Shown here: in pieces, positions 1 to 8,634 of the stretch
Layout of the letters: each line of letters opens with the position of its first letter
Position numbering within the stretch: position 1 is the stretch's first letter
DNA from: Methylobacter psychrophilus
GTDB lineage: Bacteria > Pseudomonadota > Gammaproteobacteria > Methylococcales > Methylomonadaceae
Length of the DNA stretch: 64,000 nt
Assembly (NCBI RefSeq): GCF_025583945.1
Contig: NZ_JAOEGU010000019.1
Coordinates: 1 to 64,000, forward strand
Direction: 5' to 3'
The notes under the pieces: model-generated
Told to the model about the DNA's origin: nothing
Seen by the model: the letters and a program-made list of their open reading frames with translations, nothing else
Database searches by the model: none
Program-made: the position numbers and the translations under genes

Positions 1-1080
1 CAAGCACAAGTCGATAAAACCATTACTGTAACAGCCGGCTATACTGACCTGTTAGGTACCCCTGAAATTGTAACCAGCACTGCAACCACTGCCGTCGTTA
101 ATGTTAATGATGCGCCGACGACTTCTGTCGTCACGTTGGTATCAATTGCCGAGCACAGCCAAGCCCGCGTAATTACCCAAGCTGAGTTGTTAGGCAATGC
201 CGTTGATTTGGATGCTAATACCCTTACCGCTACTAACCTTAGCCTTGCGTCCAGCAACGGTACTTTGGTCGACAATGCCAATGGTACCTGGAGCTATACG
301 CCGTTATTAAATGATGCTACATCGGTGAGTTTTAACTACACCATTACCGATAGTGTCAGTCCGACTGCAGGGTTGGTGGCAGCCACAGCGACACTGGATA
401 TTACACCCGTTCAATTAACCGCTGAACCGGTTGCAGACTTGTTCAAATCATTTGGCAATGGTACCAATACCTATATTAAACCTGAGGCGTATGTACAAAA
501 TTCCGGACAAAATTTGGATTTGAAATATCAGATAATTGACAAGTCAGCTGATGCCGTCATTATCGGCAGTACCAGCAATGATTTTATCAAGCTGGCCGGC
601 ACAGGTAATAAGGCAGCCAATGGTGGTGGTGGCAATGATGTTCTTGATGGTTCAACCGGCTCCAGCTTTTTGAGTGGTGGCGATGGTATCAATACTTTCT
701 TTATGGATGGCAGAGCAACGGGGGTGACATGGTCAACGCTGACTGATTTTACTCAAGGTCAGGATAAAGCCACGATTTGGGGTTGGGTTAAAGGCGTCAG
801 CACGATTAATGCCGGGTTTACCGACTTTAACACTGGCGGCGCAACCGATTATACCGGCTTGACTTTACATATCCAGAACCTGCTACCAGATGGCTCTGTC
901 AGTGGCGCGACTAATTCCGCGTTAAACTCTTTGACACTGACCGGACATACCTTGGCTCAATTTGGCGCGTCTTCTTTGGCGGATTTAAATACTCAAATTA
1001 TCAATGGTACCAATACGCATTTTATTGTTGGACAAACCACTGATGACTTAGGGGTTCATGGCTACTTGTCTATTAGTTAA
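1..1080 (+). CDS. Large VCBS/RTX-type repeat adhesin, C-terminal part (5' end outside window)
   Basis: The open frame enters from base 1 with no start and ends at a TAA at 1078-1080, so only about 359 C-terminal residues are seen. The first third is a VCBS/cadherin-like repeat (NGTWSYTP and NYTITDSV motifs around residues 95-120). Around residues 208-226 lies a glycine-aspartate run (GGGGNDVLDG, then LSGGDG) like RTX calcium-binding nonapeptides. A Ser/Thr/Asn-rich tail follows, typical of type I secretion C-termini. No cysteine is seen in the fragment. Such proteins are normally exported in one step by a type I system and act at the cell surface in adhesion or biofilm. The type I operon at 8635-14137 is a possible but unproven exporter. 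The role is inferred from repeat architecture only. Confidence 0.8.
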   Translation, partial: QAQVDKTITVTAGYTDLLGTPEIVTSTATTAVVNVNDAPTTSVVTLVSIAEHSQARVITQAELLGNAVDLDANTLTATNLSLASSNGTLVDNANGTWSYTPLLNDATSVSFNYTITDSVSPTAGLVAATATLDITPVQLTAEPVADLFKSFGNGTNTYIKPEAYVQNSGQNLDLKYQIIDKSADAVIIGSTSNDFIKLAGTGNKAANGGGGNDVLDGSTGSSFLSGGDGINTFFMDGRATGVTWSTLTDFTQGQDKATIWGWVKGVSTINAGFTDFNTGGATDYTGLTLHIQNLLPDGSVSGATNSALNSLTLTGHTLAQFGASSLADLNTQIINGTNTHFIVGQTTDDLGVHGYLSIS

Positions 1081-1096
1081 CTGATTAACTTCAATG

Positions 1097-1123
1097 CCGG
1101 TCTGGGTTTGTAACCCTGACCGG
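1097..1123 (+). terminator. Hairpin downstream of the adhesin gene
   Basis: CCGGTC and GACCGG pair, with GGGTT/AACCC stacked inside across one T-T mismatch and a TGT loop. It begins 17 bases after the adhesin stop. No T-run follows, so it may be a weak or Rho-assisted terminator or just a structured 3' end. Confidence 0.4.
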
Positions 1124-1124
1124 A

Positions 1125-1288
1125 ACGTTTGAAAGCCTTCAATAGTTTTAAAACGTGAGTAACGGGGTTACGAACTCAGTCACGCTTTAAATAAAAACCG
1201 GTAATCTGCACGTGGTACGTGCGTATCTTCACGTGGTACGTTTGAAAGTCTTCAATAATTTTAAAGCGTGAGTAACGGGGTTACAAAC
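1125..1288. repeat. Two 51-bp direct repeats, period 113
   Basis: Copies at 1125-1175 and 1238-1288 differ at only a few positions. Both run from ACGTTTGAAAG to GAGTAACGGGGTTAC plus a few bases. The spacer holds CACGTGGTACGT twice (1209-1220 and 1230-1241). No gene is visible in 1081-1369. The repeat could be a duplicated 3' region of the adhesin gene. Confidence 0.7.
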
Positions 1289-1369
1289 CCCATCAGGCTT
1301 TTGCTTATATTGCAAGCACGAGGCGCCCTACAAAAAATTAAGGCAGTGAGGTAACAATCGGGAAGGTAT

Positions 1370-2401
1370 TCAGATGGATTTAACAAAAAGATAATGCGCT
1401 ACCCGCCATTCATTACCTTCGCTATAGCCAAACAATTCTGCACAAGACATAAAAAATATGCGCCAGCGTTGTTGCCAGATACGCGCCTGTTTTTCGCCAT
1501 AGGTATTGGTAAATACCGCAAGAATTTCTTGTTGATGTTTATCCATATTATCCAACCAGGCCTCGGCTGTTTTTTGGTAATGACTACCGGATAAGTCCCA
1601 TTGCTGCTGTAGCTGTAAATCTTGTTTAAAATGCAACAAGGTATCTTGTGCCGGCATCAATCCGCCGGTAAAAAAATAGCGTCCCATCCAGTTATCGTCA
1701 CCCTCTGTTTCAAAAGGATAAGCCAACTGCTTATGACAAAAAATATGCACAAACAACTTGCCGTTCATTGTTAACCAACCGGCAACTTTACTTAACAGGC
1801 TGTCATAATTACGCATGTGTTCAAACATTTCAACCGAGACAATACGGTCAAATTGCTTATCAAAAGTCAGTTGATTAACATCACAGGTAAGCACTTCTAT
1901 ATTATCCAACCCGCGCTGTTTTGCTTGTTGCTGTATATATTCCCGCTGACTGTTGGAGTTGGAAACGGCGGTAATATGACTACCCGGAAAATGCTCTGCC
2001 ATCCATAAGGTCAATGACCCCCAACCACAACCCAATTCCAGTATTTGCTGGCCATCTTTTAGTTCGGCACGCTCCGCTGTGATGGCCAACATACGCGCTT
2101 CTGCCTGATCAAGATTTTCGGTTTGTTCATCCCAGTAACAAGACGAGTATTTAAGATGTGAGCCCAACGCGTATTGGTAAAAGGCAGCAGGTACTTCGTA
2201 ATGCTGTGCATTGGCAGCACCGGTTTCTATGGCAATCGGGCTTTGCCTGAGATTTTCCAGTAATTGCTGATAGCGCAGGTTGCGTTGCTCGGGATCATTG
2301 GCGTATTCATCGTGCAAGCGCTGTTTTAACAATCTTTTGATGCCGAAACGGATCAGCTTATCCGGTAATAATTTACGTTCTGCAAAGCTAATAAGACTCA
2401 T
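1370..2401 (-). CDS. Cfa-like SAM-dependent methyltransferase
   Basis: A 343-aa protein of the cyclopropane-fatty-acid synthase/mycolic-acid methyltransferase superfamily. SAM motif I, LELGCGWGS, is at residues 121-129. The family's substrate-pocket segments HYEVPAAFY (67-75) and LKYSSCYW (83-90) precede it. It is shorter than the Cfa at 3772 because it lacks that protein's N-terminal domain. It is the last gene of the seven-gene minus-strand operon, 81 bp after the DUF1295 gene. It probably methylates an unsaturated acyl chain of a membrane phospholipid, but whether the product is a ring, a methyl branch or something else cannot be read from sequence. It is a paralogue of, not a duplicate of, the upstream Cfa. 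Confidence 0.85.
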   Translation of the reverse strand: MSLISFAERKLLPDKLIRFGIKRLLKQRLHDEYANDPEQRNLRYQQLLENLRQSPIAIETGAANAQHYEVPAAFYQYALGSHLKYSSCYWDEQTENLDQAEARMLAITAERAELKDGQQILELGCGWGSLTLWMAEHFPGSHITAVSNSNSQREYIQQQAKQRGLDNIEVLTCDVNQLTFDKQFDRIVSVEMFEHMRNYDSLLSKVAGWLTMNGKLFVHIFCHKQLAYPFETEGDDNWMGRYFFTGGLMPAQDTLLHFKQDLQLQQQWDLSGSHYQKTAEAWLDNMDKHQQEILAVFTNTYGEKQARIWQQRWRIFFMSCAELFGYSEGNEWRVAHYLFVKSI

Positions 2402-2482
2402 GATTTTCCTGTATTTGGGTGGTATTTTTAACTGTTATTGGCATTGGATAAAACTGATGTTCGTAAACAATAGCTTTTAAAT

Positions 2483-3250
2483 TCAAGTATCAGGCCACCA
2501 CGGAAAAAATAAGCTGGTGGTTTTCTGGTACAAGCGATAATCGTCGCCACGACTACGCAAGGCTTGTTGTTCGGTAAACGGAATGCCGGTAAAGAAATAT
2601 AAAAAACAAAACATTAATACAGGAGCCAGCCATAACCAGTATTGGTAATCACCGCCCCACCCCATCAGCGGATAAGCAAACCAATGTAGCCATTCAAAAA
2701 AATAATTAGGGTGTCTGGAATATCGCCACCAGCCTTTGCGACAGGTTAAGCCCCGATTTTCCGGGTTGTTCCTGAATTCAGCCAATTGCTGATCAGCGGT
2801 AGTTTCGCCATATAAGGCTAAAGCGGCAAGCAACAGGGCGGCAAAAACCAGTGGGGTTTGTACTTGTGTATTTTGGGTAACTGCCCAGAAAGGCAACGAT
2901 AATACCCAAATAAATCCGGCCTGCGCTATAAAAAATGCCAAAAAACCCAGGTTGGCATGCTCTTTCATGGCATTACGCATGGCATGATAGCGACCATCTT
3001 CAGCTTCTGAGAATACGCGGCGCTGTAAATGACTTCCCAAGCGCAAAAACCAGCTAAACGTCAGTATGCCCAAGCTCAACTTTAACAACAACGGTGCCGA
3101 ACCTGTTAACGCATACCAAGGCCCCGCAACCATCATTCCAAAAGCCCAGACGACATCAACAATACCGGCATTGCTATGTTTTTTTTGCCAGAGCCAGGCT
3201 AAGACCATCGCCACGAGACTAAATACTGCCAGAACAGTCAGACTACACAT
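2483..3250 (-). CDS. DUF1295 membrane protein (steroid 5-alpha-reductase-like)
   Basis: A 255-aa polytopic membrane protein with about six hydrophobic helices. The C-terminal segment GWWRYSRHPNYFFEW, around residues 172-187, is the hallmark of DUF1295 and the wider isoprenylcysteine methyltransferase/steroid-reductase fold, where it helps bind a cofactor. The gene overlaps the upstream DUF2878 gene by 8 bp, so the two are probably translationally coupled. Members in bacteria are routinely linked to cfa, DUF1365 and the FAD oxidoreductase seen here. Reduction of, or methyl transfer to, an unusual lipid is a reasonable inference; the reaction is unknown. Confidence 0.8.
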   Translation of the reverse strand: MCSLTVLAVFSLVAMVLAWLWQKKHSNAGIVDVVWAFGMMVAGPWYALTGSAPLLLKLSLGILTFSWFLRLGSHLQRRVFSEAEDGRYHAMRNAMKEHANLGFLAFFIAQAGFIWVLSLPFWAVTQNTQVQTPLVFAALLLAALALYGETTADQQLAEFRNNPENRGLTCRKGWWRYSRHPNYFFEWLHWFAYPLMGWGGDYQYWLWLAPVLMFCFLYFFTGIPFTEQQALRSRGDDYRLYQKTTSLFFPWWPDT

Positions 3251-3782
3251 GCTGTTGCGCCTCTTTTTTTAGTTTTAAATATTTCGCCAACCACAGCAGT
3301 AACGGCACGGTAACTGCCCAGCTAAAACCCAACACCACAGCCCATAACCAGGATTCGCTGACAATATCAACTGCCCCCAAGCGTGCGGCGCCCAGATAAG
3401 ATAATGGACTGCTCAAACCGCTTAATACGCCGGCCAGCACCAACCGTGACTGTAACCAGGCCAAAGAATGATTAAGTGTTAACGCCAGTCCCGCCCATAA
3501 CAGCAGTATCCATAACGGCGCTCTCTCGGATAAGTCCAGATTATCCGCGTAATCAATCCAGCCGAGCTTTACCCAGGTCGTATCCAGGATAAGGCCTATT
3601 AATACGGCTATCAGCATTAACTGAACATCGCCATGTACACGTCTGGCCGGGCGAAATTCCCAGCAGATAAAACCGGCCAGCACAACCGGAGCCAGCCAAA
3701 ACAGTTGTTGCGCTGCACCAATAATGGCCCCAAACCATAAGGCCTGCATCCACAGCATGTTGATTCCGTTATTAAGATTCAT
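3243..3782 (-). CDS. DUF2878 integral membrane protein
   Basis: A 179-aa protein composed almost wholly of hydrophobic helices (five or six predicted), with a short basic C-terminus (LKLKKEAQQHV). It matches the DUF2878 family in size and position between cfa and the DUF1295 gene. It overlaps cfa by 11 bp and the DUF1295 gene by 8 bp. No catalytic motif stands out; function unknown. Conserved linkage suggests it acts on, or moves, the modified lipid made by its neighbours. Confidence 0.75.
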   Translation of the reverse strand: MNLNNGINMLWMQALWFGAIIGAAQQLFWLAPVVLAGFICWEFRPARRVHGDVQLMLIAVLIGLILDTTWVKLGWIDYADNLDLSERAPLWILLLWAGLALTLNHSLAWLQSRLVLAGVLSGLSSPLSYLGAARLGAVDIVSESWLWAVVLGFSWAVTVPLLLWLAKYLKLKKEAQQHV

Positions 3783-5034
3783 AAACGGGTAACCACTGCT
3801 GACGACGATTGCCGGGTTTGGCTAATAATAACTGCACATTGGAAATTGATTTTTCTTTAAAACCGCCTTCGCAATAACACAAATAAAACTCCCACATACG
3901 AATAAACTCTTCGTTGTAACCTTGCGCCCTGACCTGATCAAGCGCTGCCATAAAACGTTTTCGCCAACTATTTAAGGTCAAGGCATAGCTTTCGCCCTGA
4001 TCTTCAAGGTTAATCAACCGCAAATCCGTACAGCGTGAAGCACTGGCAACAATTGCGCTCACGCTGGGAATAAAACTGCCGGGAAAAATATAACGCTTGA
4101 TAAAATCCACACTTTTTAAGGCCTGGTAGTAATATCTGTCTTCAATGGTAATTGCTTGAATCAAGCCTAAGCCATTGGGTTTCAACAAAGCCGCACACTG
4201 TTTTAAATAGGTATCCAGATAATGATGTCCTACCGCTTCTATCATTTCTATTGAAACCAGTTTGTCATAACTACCGGTTAACTCACGGTAATCTTCCATC
4301 AATACGGTTACGCGATCTGCCACACCGGCATCGGCAATACGTTGTTTGGCCGCCTGATATTGTTCTTTGGAAATAGTGGTCGTAGTTATTTGACAGCCAT
4401 AGTTTTTGGCAGCGTAAGTCGCAAAGCCGCCCCAACCGGTACCAATTTCCAAAACATGATCACTTGGTTGTAAATGCAGTTTCTGACAGATACGTTCCAG
4501 CTTGGCGGTAGAAGCCCGTTCAAGATTCTGTTCCTCGTGATAAAAGGTGGCAGATGAATACATGCCATGTTCATCCAAAAACAAGGCAAACAAATCATTA
4601 CCCAAATCATAATGTGCCGCTATATTTTTTCGGCTGTTTTGTTGGGAGTTACGATTGGCAAAATGCCATAATTTAAGCAACTGGTTAGCCATCACGGCCA
4701 ATCCGCCTTCCATGCTGTCGAGTAAATCCCGATTACGCACCAGTATTTGTATAACCCGGCACAGATCATCTGCCTGCCAGCCTTTATCCATATAAGATTC
4801 GGCTGCGCCAACAGAACCACCCAGCGCTACTTGCCGATAAAAACTCATGTCCAGCACTTCAATTCTGGCCTGTAAACCATCATCACCTTTAGATCCCAAG
4901 ACCACTTCGCCCAAAGGATCTGATACCGTTAATACGGCATTTTCAAGGCGGGCAAGTTTATCCAGAAAGGCTTTGCGTAACAGTAAATCAATTCGTGTCG
5001 GGGCTTTACATAATGTTTCAGTAACTGCATTCAT
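3772..5034 (-). CDS. cfa: Cyclopropane-fatty-acyl-phospholipid synthase family protein
   Basis: A 420-aa full-length Cfa-family enzyme, predicted to transfer a methyl group from S-adenosylmethionine to the double bond of an acyl chain in membrane phospholipids. HYDLGNDLF (about residues 141-149) and SAM motif LEIGTGWGG (about 195-203) are both present, as is an N-terminal lipid-binding domain. I chose the ATG at 5034 because GAGAA lies 6 bases upstream and this start sits 16 bases past the preceding stop. The frame stays open to 5091, but that would bury the start in the DUF1365 gene. The 3' end overlaps the DUF2878 gene. In alpha-proteobacteria, homologues in this neighbourhood make methyl-branched precursors of furan lipids, so a cyclopropane product is not certain. 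Confidence 0.88.
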   Translation of the reverse strand: MNAVTETLCKAPTRIDLLLRKAFLDKLARLENAVLTVSDPLGEVVLGSKGDDGLQARIEVLDMSFYRQVALGGSVGAAESYMDKGWQADDLCRVIQILVRNRDLLDSMEGGLAVMANQLLKLWHFANRNSQQNSRKNIAAHYDLGNDLFALFLDEHGMYSSATFYHEEQNLERASTAKLERICQKLHLQPSDHVLEIGTGWGGFATYAAKNYGCQITTTTISKEQYQAAKQRIADAGVADRVTVLMEDYRELTGSYDKLVSIEMIEAVGHHYLDTYLKQCAALLKPNGLGLIQAITIEDRYYYQALKSVDFIKRYIFPGSFIPSVSAIVASASRCTDLRLINLEDQGESYALTLNSWRKRFMAALDQVRAQGYNEEFIRMWEFYLCYCEGGFKEKSISNVQLLLAKPGNRRQQWLPVYES

Positions 5035-5050
5035 AGTGTTCTCAATATTT

Positions 5051-5818
5051 CTATTCGGATTGTTTATCAGGGTGTCCATAAAAAGGCACACCTTTTAGCC
5101 ACAAACGCAAAGCCTGCCAATAAATCGACAGGACTACAGATAACGTCAAAAAAGGATAGCGTAAAGGCAGATTACGCATGGCAGGGGCCGTCATTGCCTG
5201 TGTTTTTAACTGTAACGTCGCGTCAAAACAGCAGGCGTTATCCTGCTGCAACTGCATATGAATGGTCAGGTTTGATTGCTGTAACCTAAACTGCCAACGA
5301 TAGTGTTGCTGCATGGGCATAAATGGGGAAACATGAAATTCTTTATCAAATTCAAAGATCAATTTATTGTTATGTAATGGCTTTTCACCGGCATCCAGCA
5401 CATAGCAGTAACGCTCATTCCACGGCGTATTATTGATATCAGCGAGAATAAATCGAGGCTGTTCGCTACCTTCGGGAAAACAAAAATAAAAACTCACCGG
5501 GTTAAAACCGAAACCCAAAAACCGCAAATGCGTTAACAAACAAATTCGTCCTTTAAAAGACTCGCCGGTCTGTGCCTGAATACGGTTTTTTACAGCATCG
5601 GATAAATTTGGCTCGATATTATCCAGATAATCGCTACGATAAAAACCAACCAGATTAAAGCGTTCTAAAGACCAAAAAGGGCTTATTGCACTCACTTGAT
5701 CCAACTCATCGAGATCCAGCCAACTCATAAAAACAGGATATTTAAAGCTGTGTTTTTTAGGTAAATAACGACGATGACGAATCCAGCCCTGGAATAATCG
5801 ACTATTTAAACCCATCAT
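5051..5818 (-). CDS. DUF1365 domain protein
   Basis: A 255-aa protein that begins MMGLNSRLFQGWIRHRRY and contains the DUF1365 signatures HSFKYPVFMSWLDLDEL (residues 23-39), THLRFLGFGFNPVSFYFCF (about 97-115) and NTPWNERYCYVL (about 129-140). A hydrophobic segment near residues 220-240 may attach it to the membrane. Its first four bases overlap the stop of the FAD oxidoreductase gene (ATGA-type junction). DUF1365 genes almost always sit beside this oxidoreductase and cfa in proteobacteria; the biochemical role is unproven. Confidence 0.85.
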   Translation of the reverse strand: MMGLNSRLFQGWIRHRRYLPKKHSFKYPVFMSWLDLDELDQVSAISPFWSLERFNLVGFYRSDYLDNIEPNLSDAVKNRIQAQTGESFKGRICLLTHLRFLGFGFNPVSFYFCFPEGSEQPRFILADINNTPWNERYCYVLDAGEKPLHNNKLIFEFDKEFHVSPFMPMQQHYRWQFRLQQSNLTIHMQLQQDNACCFDATLQLKTQAMTAPAMRNLPLRYPFLTLSVVLSIYWQALRLWLKGVPFYGHPDKQSE

Positions 5819-7056
5819 GTTTGCTGATTAATTAAATCAATAACTTCCTGCGCACTCTTGGCACCGTCTTCATGAAAGCCCCAGCCCCAATAAGCACCGG
5901 CATACCAGGTATTATTATTGCCGTTAATTTCACTGCGCCGTTTTTGTGCCGCCAAACTGGCCGGGTTATAAACCGGGTGATGATAGCTTCTCTGCTGTAA
6001 TATTTTTGCAGGATCAATTCGGTCGGTACAATTAAGTGTCACCAATAAAGGCTCTGGCGCAGCAATATTTTGCAACATATTCATATAATAAGTTACCGTG
6101 CACCGTGCCTGCGTTTCGCTTAATTTAAGCGCATTCCAACTGGCCCAAGCTTTAGGGTGCTTCGGCATTAAACCGGCATCGGTATGCAACACCACATCAT
6201 TTTCCTGAAAAGTCATCGCTCCTAAAATTTCAGTTTCGTTTGCACTGGCATCCTGCAATAAACGCAGAGCTTGATCGCTATGACAGGCTAAAATCAAATG
6301 ATCATATTGTTGCTCACCGTCAGAGGTCTTTATCGTCACGTTGGTTTTGTTTCGCGTGATTGCCTGTACGGGAGAATTAAGCCGCAAATCACCGTTAAAT
6401 TGCTGCTTAAAGGCTTCAATATACTGTGAAGAACCACCGCAAACGGTTCGCCATTCAGGTCTGTTGTCGGTTTTCAGCATTTGGTGATTAGCCATAAAAG
6501 CGACAAAATACCGGACAGGGAAATTTTTTACCACCTCCGGTGGGCCAGACCATAAAGCGCAGGCCATCGGCAGAATATGGTCATCAATAAAAATTTGGCT
6601 ATAATGCTGTTGCTGTAAATAGTCACCCAACGTCAACACATCATCGGTACTGCTTAGCAATACCGGTGCTTCGCGGTAAAAACGCAAAATATCCCTGACC
6701 ATACGATAAAATGACGGGCGTAATAAATTACGTCGCTGACAGAACAATTTATCCAGGGTGGTCGCGTTGTACTCAAGTCCGGTAAGTGCATTAGTCACAC
6801 TAAAACTCATATCAGACGACTGCGAAGCAACACCCAAATCATTTAAAAATTGGCAGAAATAATGATAATTGTGTTCGTTGAAAACAATAAATCCGGTATC
6901 AACGGCATAGTTTTTTCCGGCCAGGGTAATCGTATGCGTATCTGTATGACCGCCCAAATAGCTATTGGCTTCATACACCGTAACTTGATGCTGCTTACTT
7001 AAATAGTGCGCCGCATAAAGCCCTGAAATACCACTACCGACAATGGCTATCTTCAT
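5815..7056 (-). CDS. NAD(P)/FAD-dependent oxidoreductase (amine-oxidase-like)
   Basis: A 413-aa flavoprotein. The N-terminal Rossmann motif GSGISG (residues 7-12) and an acidic residue at the end of strand 2 (VYEANSYLGGHTD) are characteristic of FAD binding in the monoamine-oxidase/phytoene-desaturase fold. The C-terminal AYWGWGFHEDG is the second FAD contact, as is usual in this group. Its start codon shares one base with the desaturase stop. The homologous gene in this conserved neighbourhood has been tied in Rhodobacter to desaturation or oxidation of methylated acyl chains during singlet-oxygen stress, so a lipid desaturase role is the best inference. Confidence 0.85.
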   Translation of the reverse strand: MKIAIVGSGISGLYAAHYLSKQHQVTVYEANSYLGGHTDTHTITLAGKNYAVDTGFIVFNEHNYHYFCQFLNDLGVASQSSDMSFSVTNALTGLEYNATTLDKLFCQRRNLLRPSFYRMVRDILRFYREAPVLLSSTDDVLTLGDYLQQQHYSQIFIDDHILPMACALWSGPPEVVKNFPVRYFVAFMANHQMLKTDNRPEWRTVCGGSSQYIEAFKQQFNGDLRLNSPVQAITRNKTNVTIKTSDGEQQYDHLILACHSDQALRLLQDASANETEILGAMTFQENDVVLHTDAGLMPKHPKAWASWNALKLSETQARCTVTYYMNMLQNIAAPEPLLVTLNCTDRIDPAKILQQRSYHHPVYNPASLAAQKRRSEINGNNNTWYAGAYWGWGFHEDGAKSAQEVIDLINQQT

Positions 7057-8003
7057 TATAATTGGACCTTTTTAATCAATTTTGAGTGTAACCGGTTAGC
7101 CGGAACTGGCTGTAAATCCCAGATAATACCCAATAGCGACATCAAACGAAGCAGATAATAACTAATGTCAATTTCCCACCAAAAAAATCCTTGCCTGGCC
7201 GATACCGGATAATGATGATGATTGTTATGCCAGCCTTCACCTAACGCAAACAATGCTATAAACAGATTATTGCGGCTCTCGTCCCCGGTTTCATAGCGCT
7301 TGCTTCCTACCACATGAGCCAAAGAATTAACCAGCAAGGTGCAGTGAATCAATATGATGGACGACACAAAGTAACCCCAAATCAACATTTGCGGGCCATT
7401 GGTGTGCAACTCCGGAAAAGCCTGTTCCAGATACATGCCTAAAAACAACATGGACAAGGCATAAAGTATCGGAATAATGCTGTCAAAGCGATCCAGTAAA
7501 ACCAGTTCAGGATATTTAAGCAGATCGCGGACACAATTTTCTTGTGTCGTAAAGTTTTTCAGGCATAAAAACCAGCCCATATGACTCCATAAAAAACCAA
7601 ACTTGGGGCTATGAATATCTTTATCGGTATCGGAATAAAGATGATGACGTCGATGGTGCGATGCCCACCAGATAGGACCTCGCTGGGTTGCCGTCGCTCC
7701 CAACAGCGCAAATAAAAACTGGCATAAGCGACTGGTTTTAAATGCCTTATGGGAAAAATAACGATGATAAAAAGCAGTAATGGCAAACATGCGCACCAGA
7801 TAAGAAGCCAAAGCTACCCATAACGCCACCGGACTAAAGCCCACTACCAATACCAGTAAACAGATCAAATGCATGGCAATAAAAGGAATTACCCGCATCC
7901 AGTCAATCGCTTCACCCACATTATCAGCGACCTTTACATTGCTGTTATCAAACCAAATAAGCACTTTGGACACTATTGCTTGCAAAGACATCAACCACTC
8001 CAC
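7056..8003 (-). CDS. Acyl-CoA (delta-9-type) fatty acid desaturase
   Basis: A 315-aa membrane di-iron desaturase. The three histidine boxes are present: HRYFSH (residues 80-85), HHRRHH (116-121) and HNNHHH in the last third. Two pairs of transmembrane helices flank them. It should introduce a cis double bond into a saturated acyl chain, giving the substrate for the two downstream Cfa-family methyltransferases. It is the first gene of the operon, with its start at 8003 (alternative ATG at 7991). The promoter must lie in the 8004-8634 gap. Confidence 0.88.
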   Translation of the reverse strand: MEWLMSLQAIVSKVLIWFDNSNVKVADNVGEAIDWMRVIPFIAMHLICLLVLVVGFSPVALWVALASYLVRMFAITAFYHRYFSHKAFKTSRLCQFLFALLGATATQRGPIWWASHHRRHHLYSDTDKDIHSPKFGFLWSHMGWFLCLKNFTTQENCVRDLLKYPELVLLDRFDSIIPILYALSMLFLGMYLEQAFPELHTNGPQMLIWGYFVSSIILIHCTLLVNSLAHVVGSKRYETGDESRNNLFIALFALGEGWHNNHHHYPVSARQGFFWWEIDISYYLLRLMSLLGIIWDLQPVPANRLHSKLIKKVQL

Positions 8004-8634
8004 AGTTGTGATTATTTAAGAAAATTTAATTAAAACGGGGATTCTGACTGCTGTCAGGATGACTAAAGGCACTCCTGTAATCCGGAATAAACAAACCATT
8101 CTGTAAAAAATACCCTTACAACAAATGACTTGTTTTTTTAGGTGATATCCAATAAATAATTAATTACCTAAGTAGCGCAGAATTTTGTTTATTTACAACG
8201 ACCGCAAAGATACAAGAGCAATTGCCGACACGAGAAAACAGTCACGTGACACACTACGTAACTATTTTGACAGCACCGTAAAACAATAAAAAACCGGTAA
8301 ACTTAGGTTATTCTCAGGAAATAACCCAAGTTATTCAGTCAAATAAAAACCCATTATTTACACACGTATCGACAGTCAAAGCAGGATTATTGTTAATGCT
8401 TCTTAAAGCATAGTTGCATCTGCCTTGTGGATAGGTTTGCAACCTTAAACTCTCTGCAAACTTTAACGTAACATAACGTTTGCATACGTCAATAACATGA
8501 CAGAATATTTATCCTGTTCATTTTTTACCATACCGGGTGCTTTTTTTGATCATATAGTTACATGGATATGTTTTGTCACTCTTATGTAGCGCGTGTAAGA
8601 CCTTCCCTACTACAAAAAATGGACTTGGAAAAAT
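8004..8634. other. 631-bp gap upstream of the lipid operon
   Basis: No gene is supported here. It must carry the minus-strand promoter of the desaturase operon and the 3' end of the TolC transcript. It holds a copy of dispersed repeat A at 8140-8180. The stretch at about 8211-8272 is alignable with 39784-39841 downstream of cheA and looks like a heavily decayed copy of the same coding remnant. Confidence 0.5.
8140..8180 (-). repeat. Dispersed repeat A, copy 1
   Basis: Runs from AGGTGATATCC to CTAAGTAGCGCAG. The reverse complement matches the copy at 24856-24898 over its full length with a few gaps. Other copies: 14187-14221, 30295-30318, 39682-39720, 45180-45215 and 58910-58943. Confidence 0.65.

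Noticed and set aside
8540-8575. TGATCA-type element as a sigma-E/ChrR promoter for the desaturase operon
   Set aside because: It lies more than 500 bp from the gene and the -10 part does not fit.
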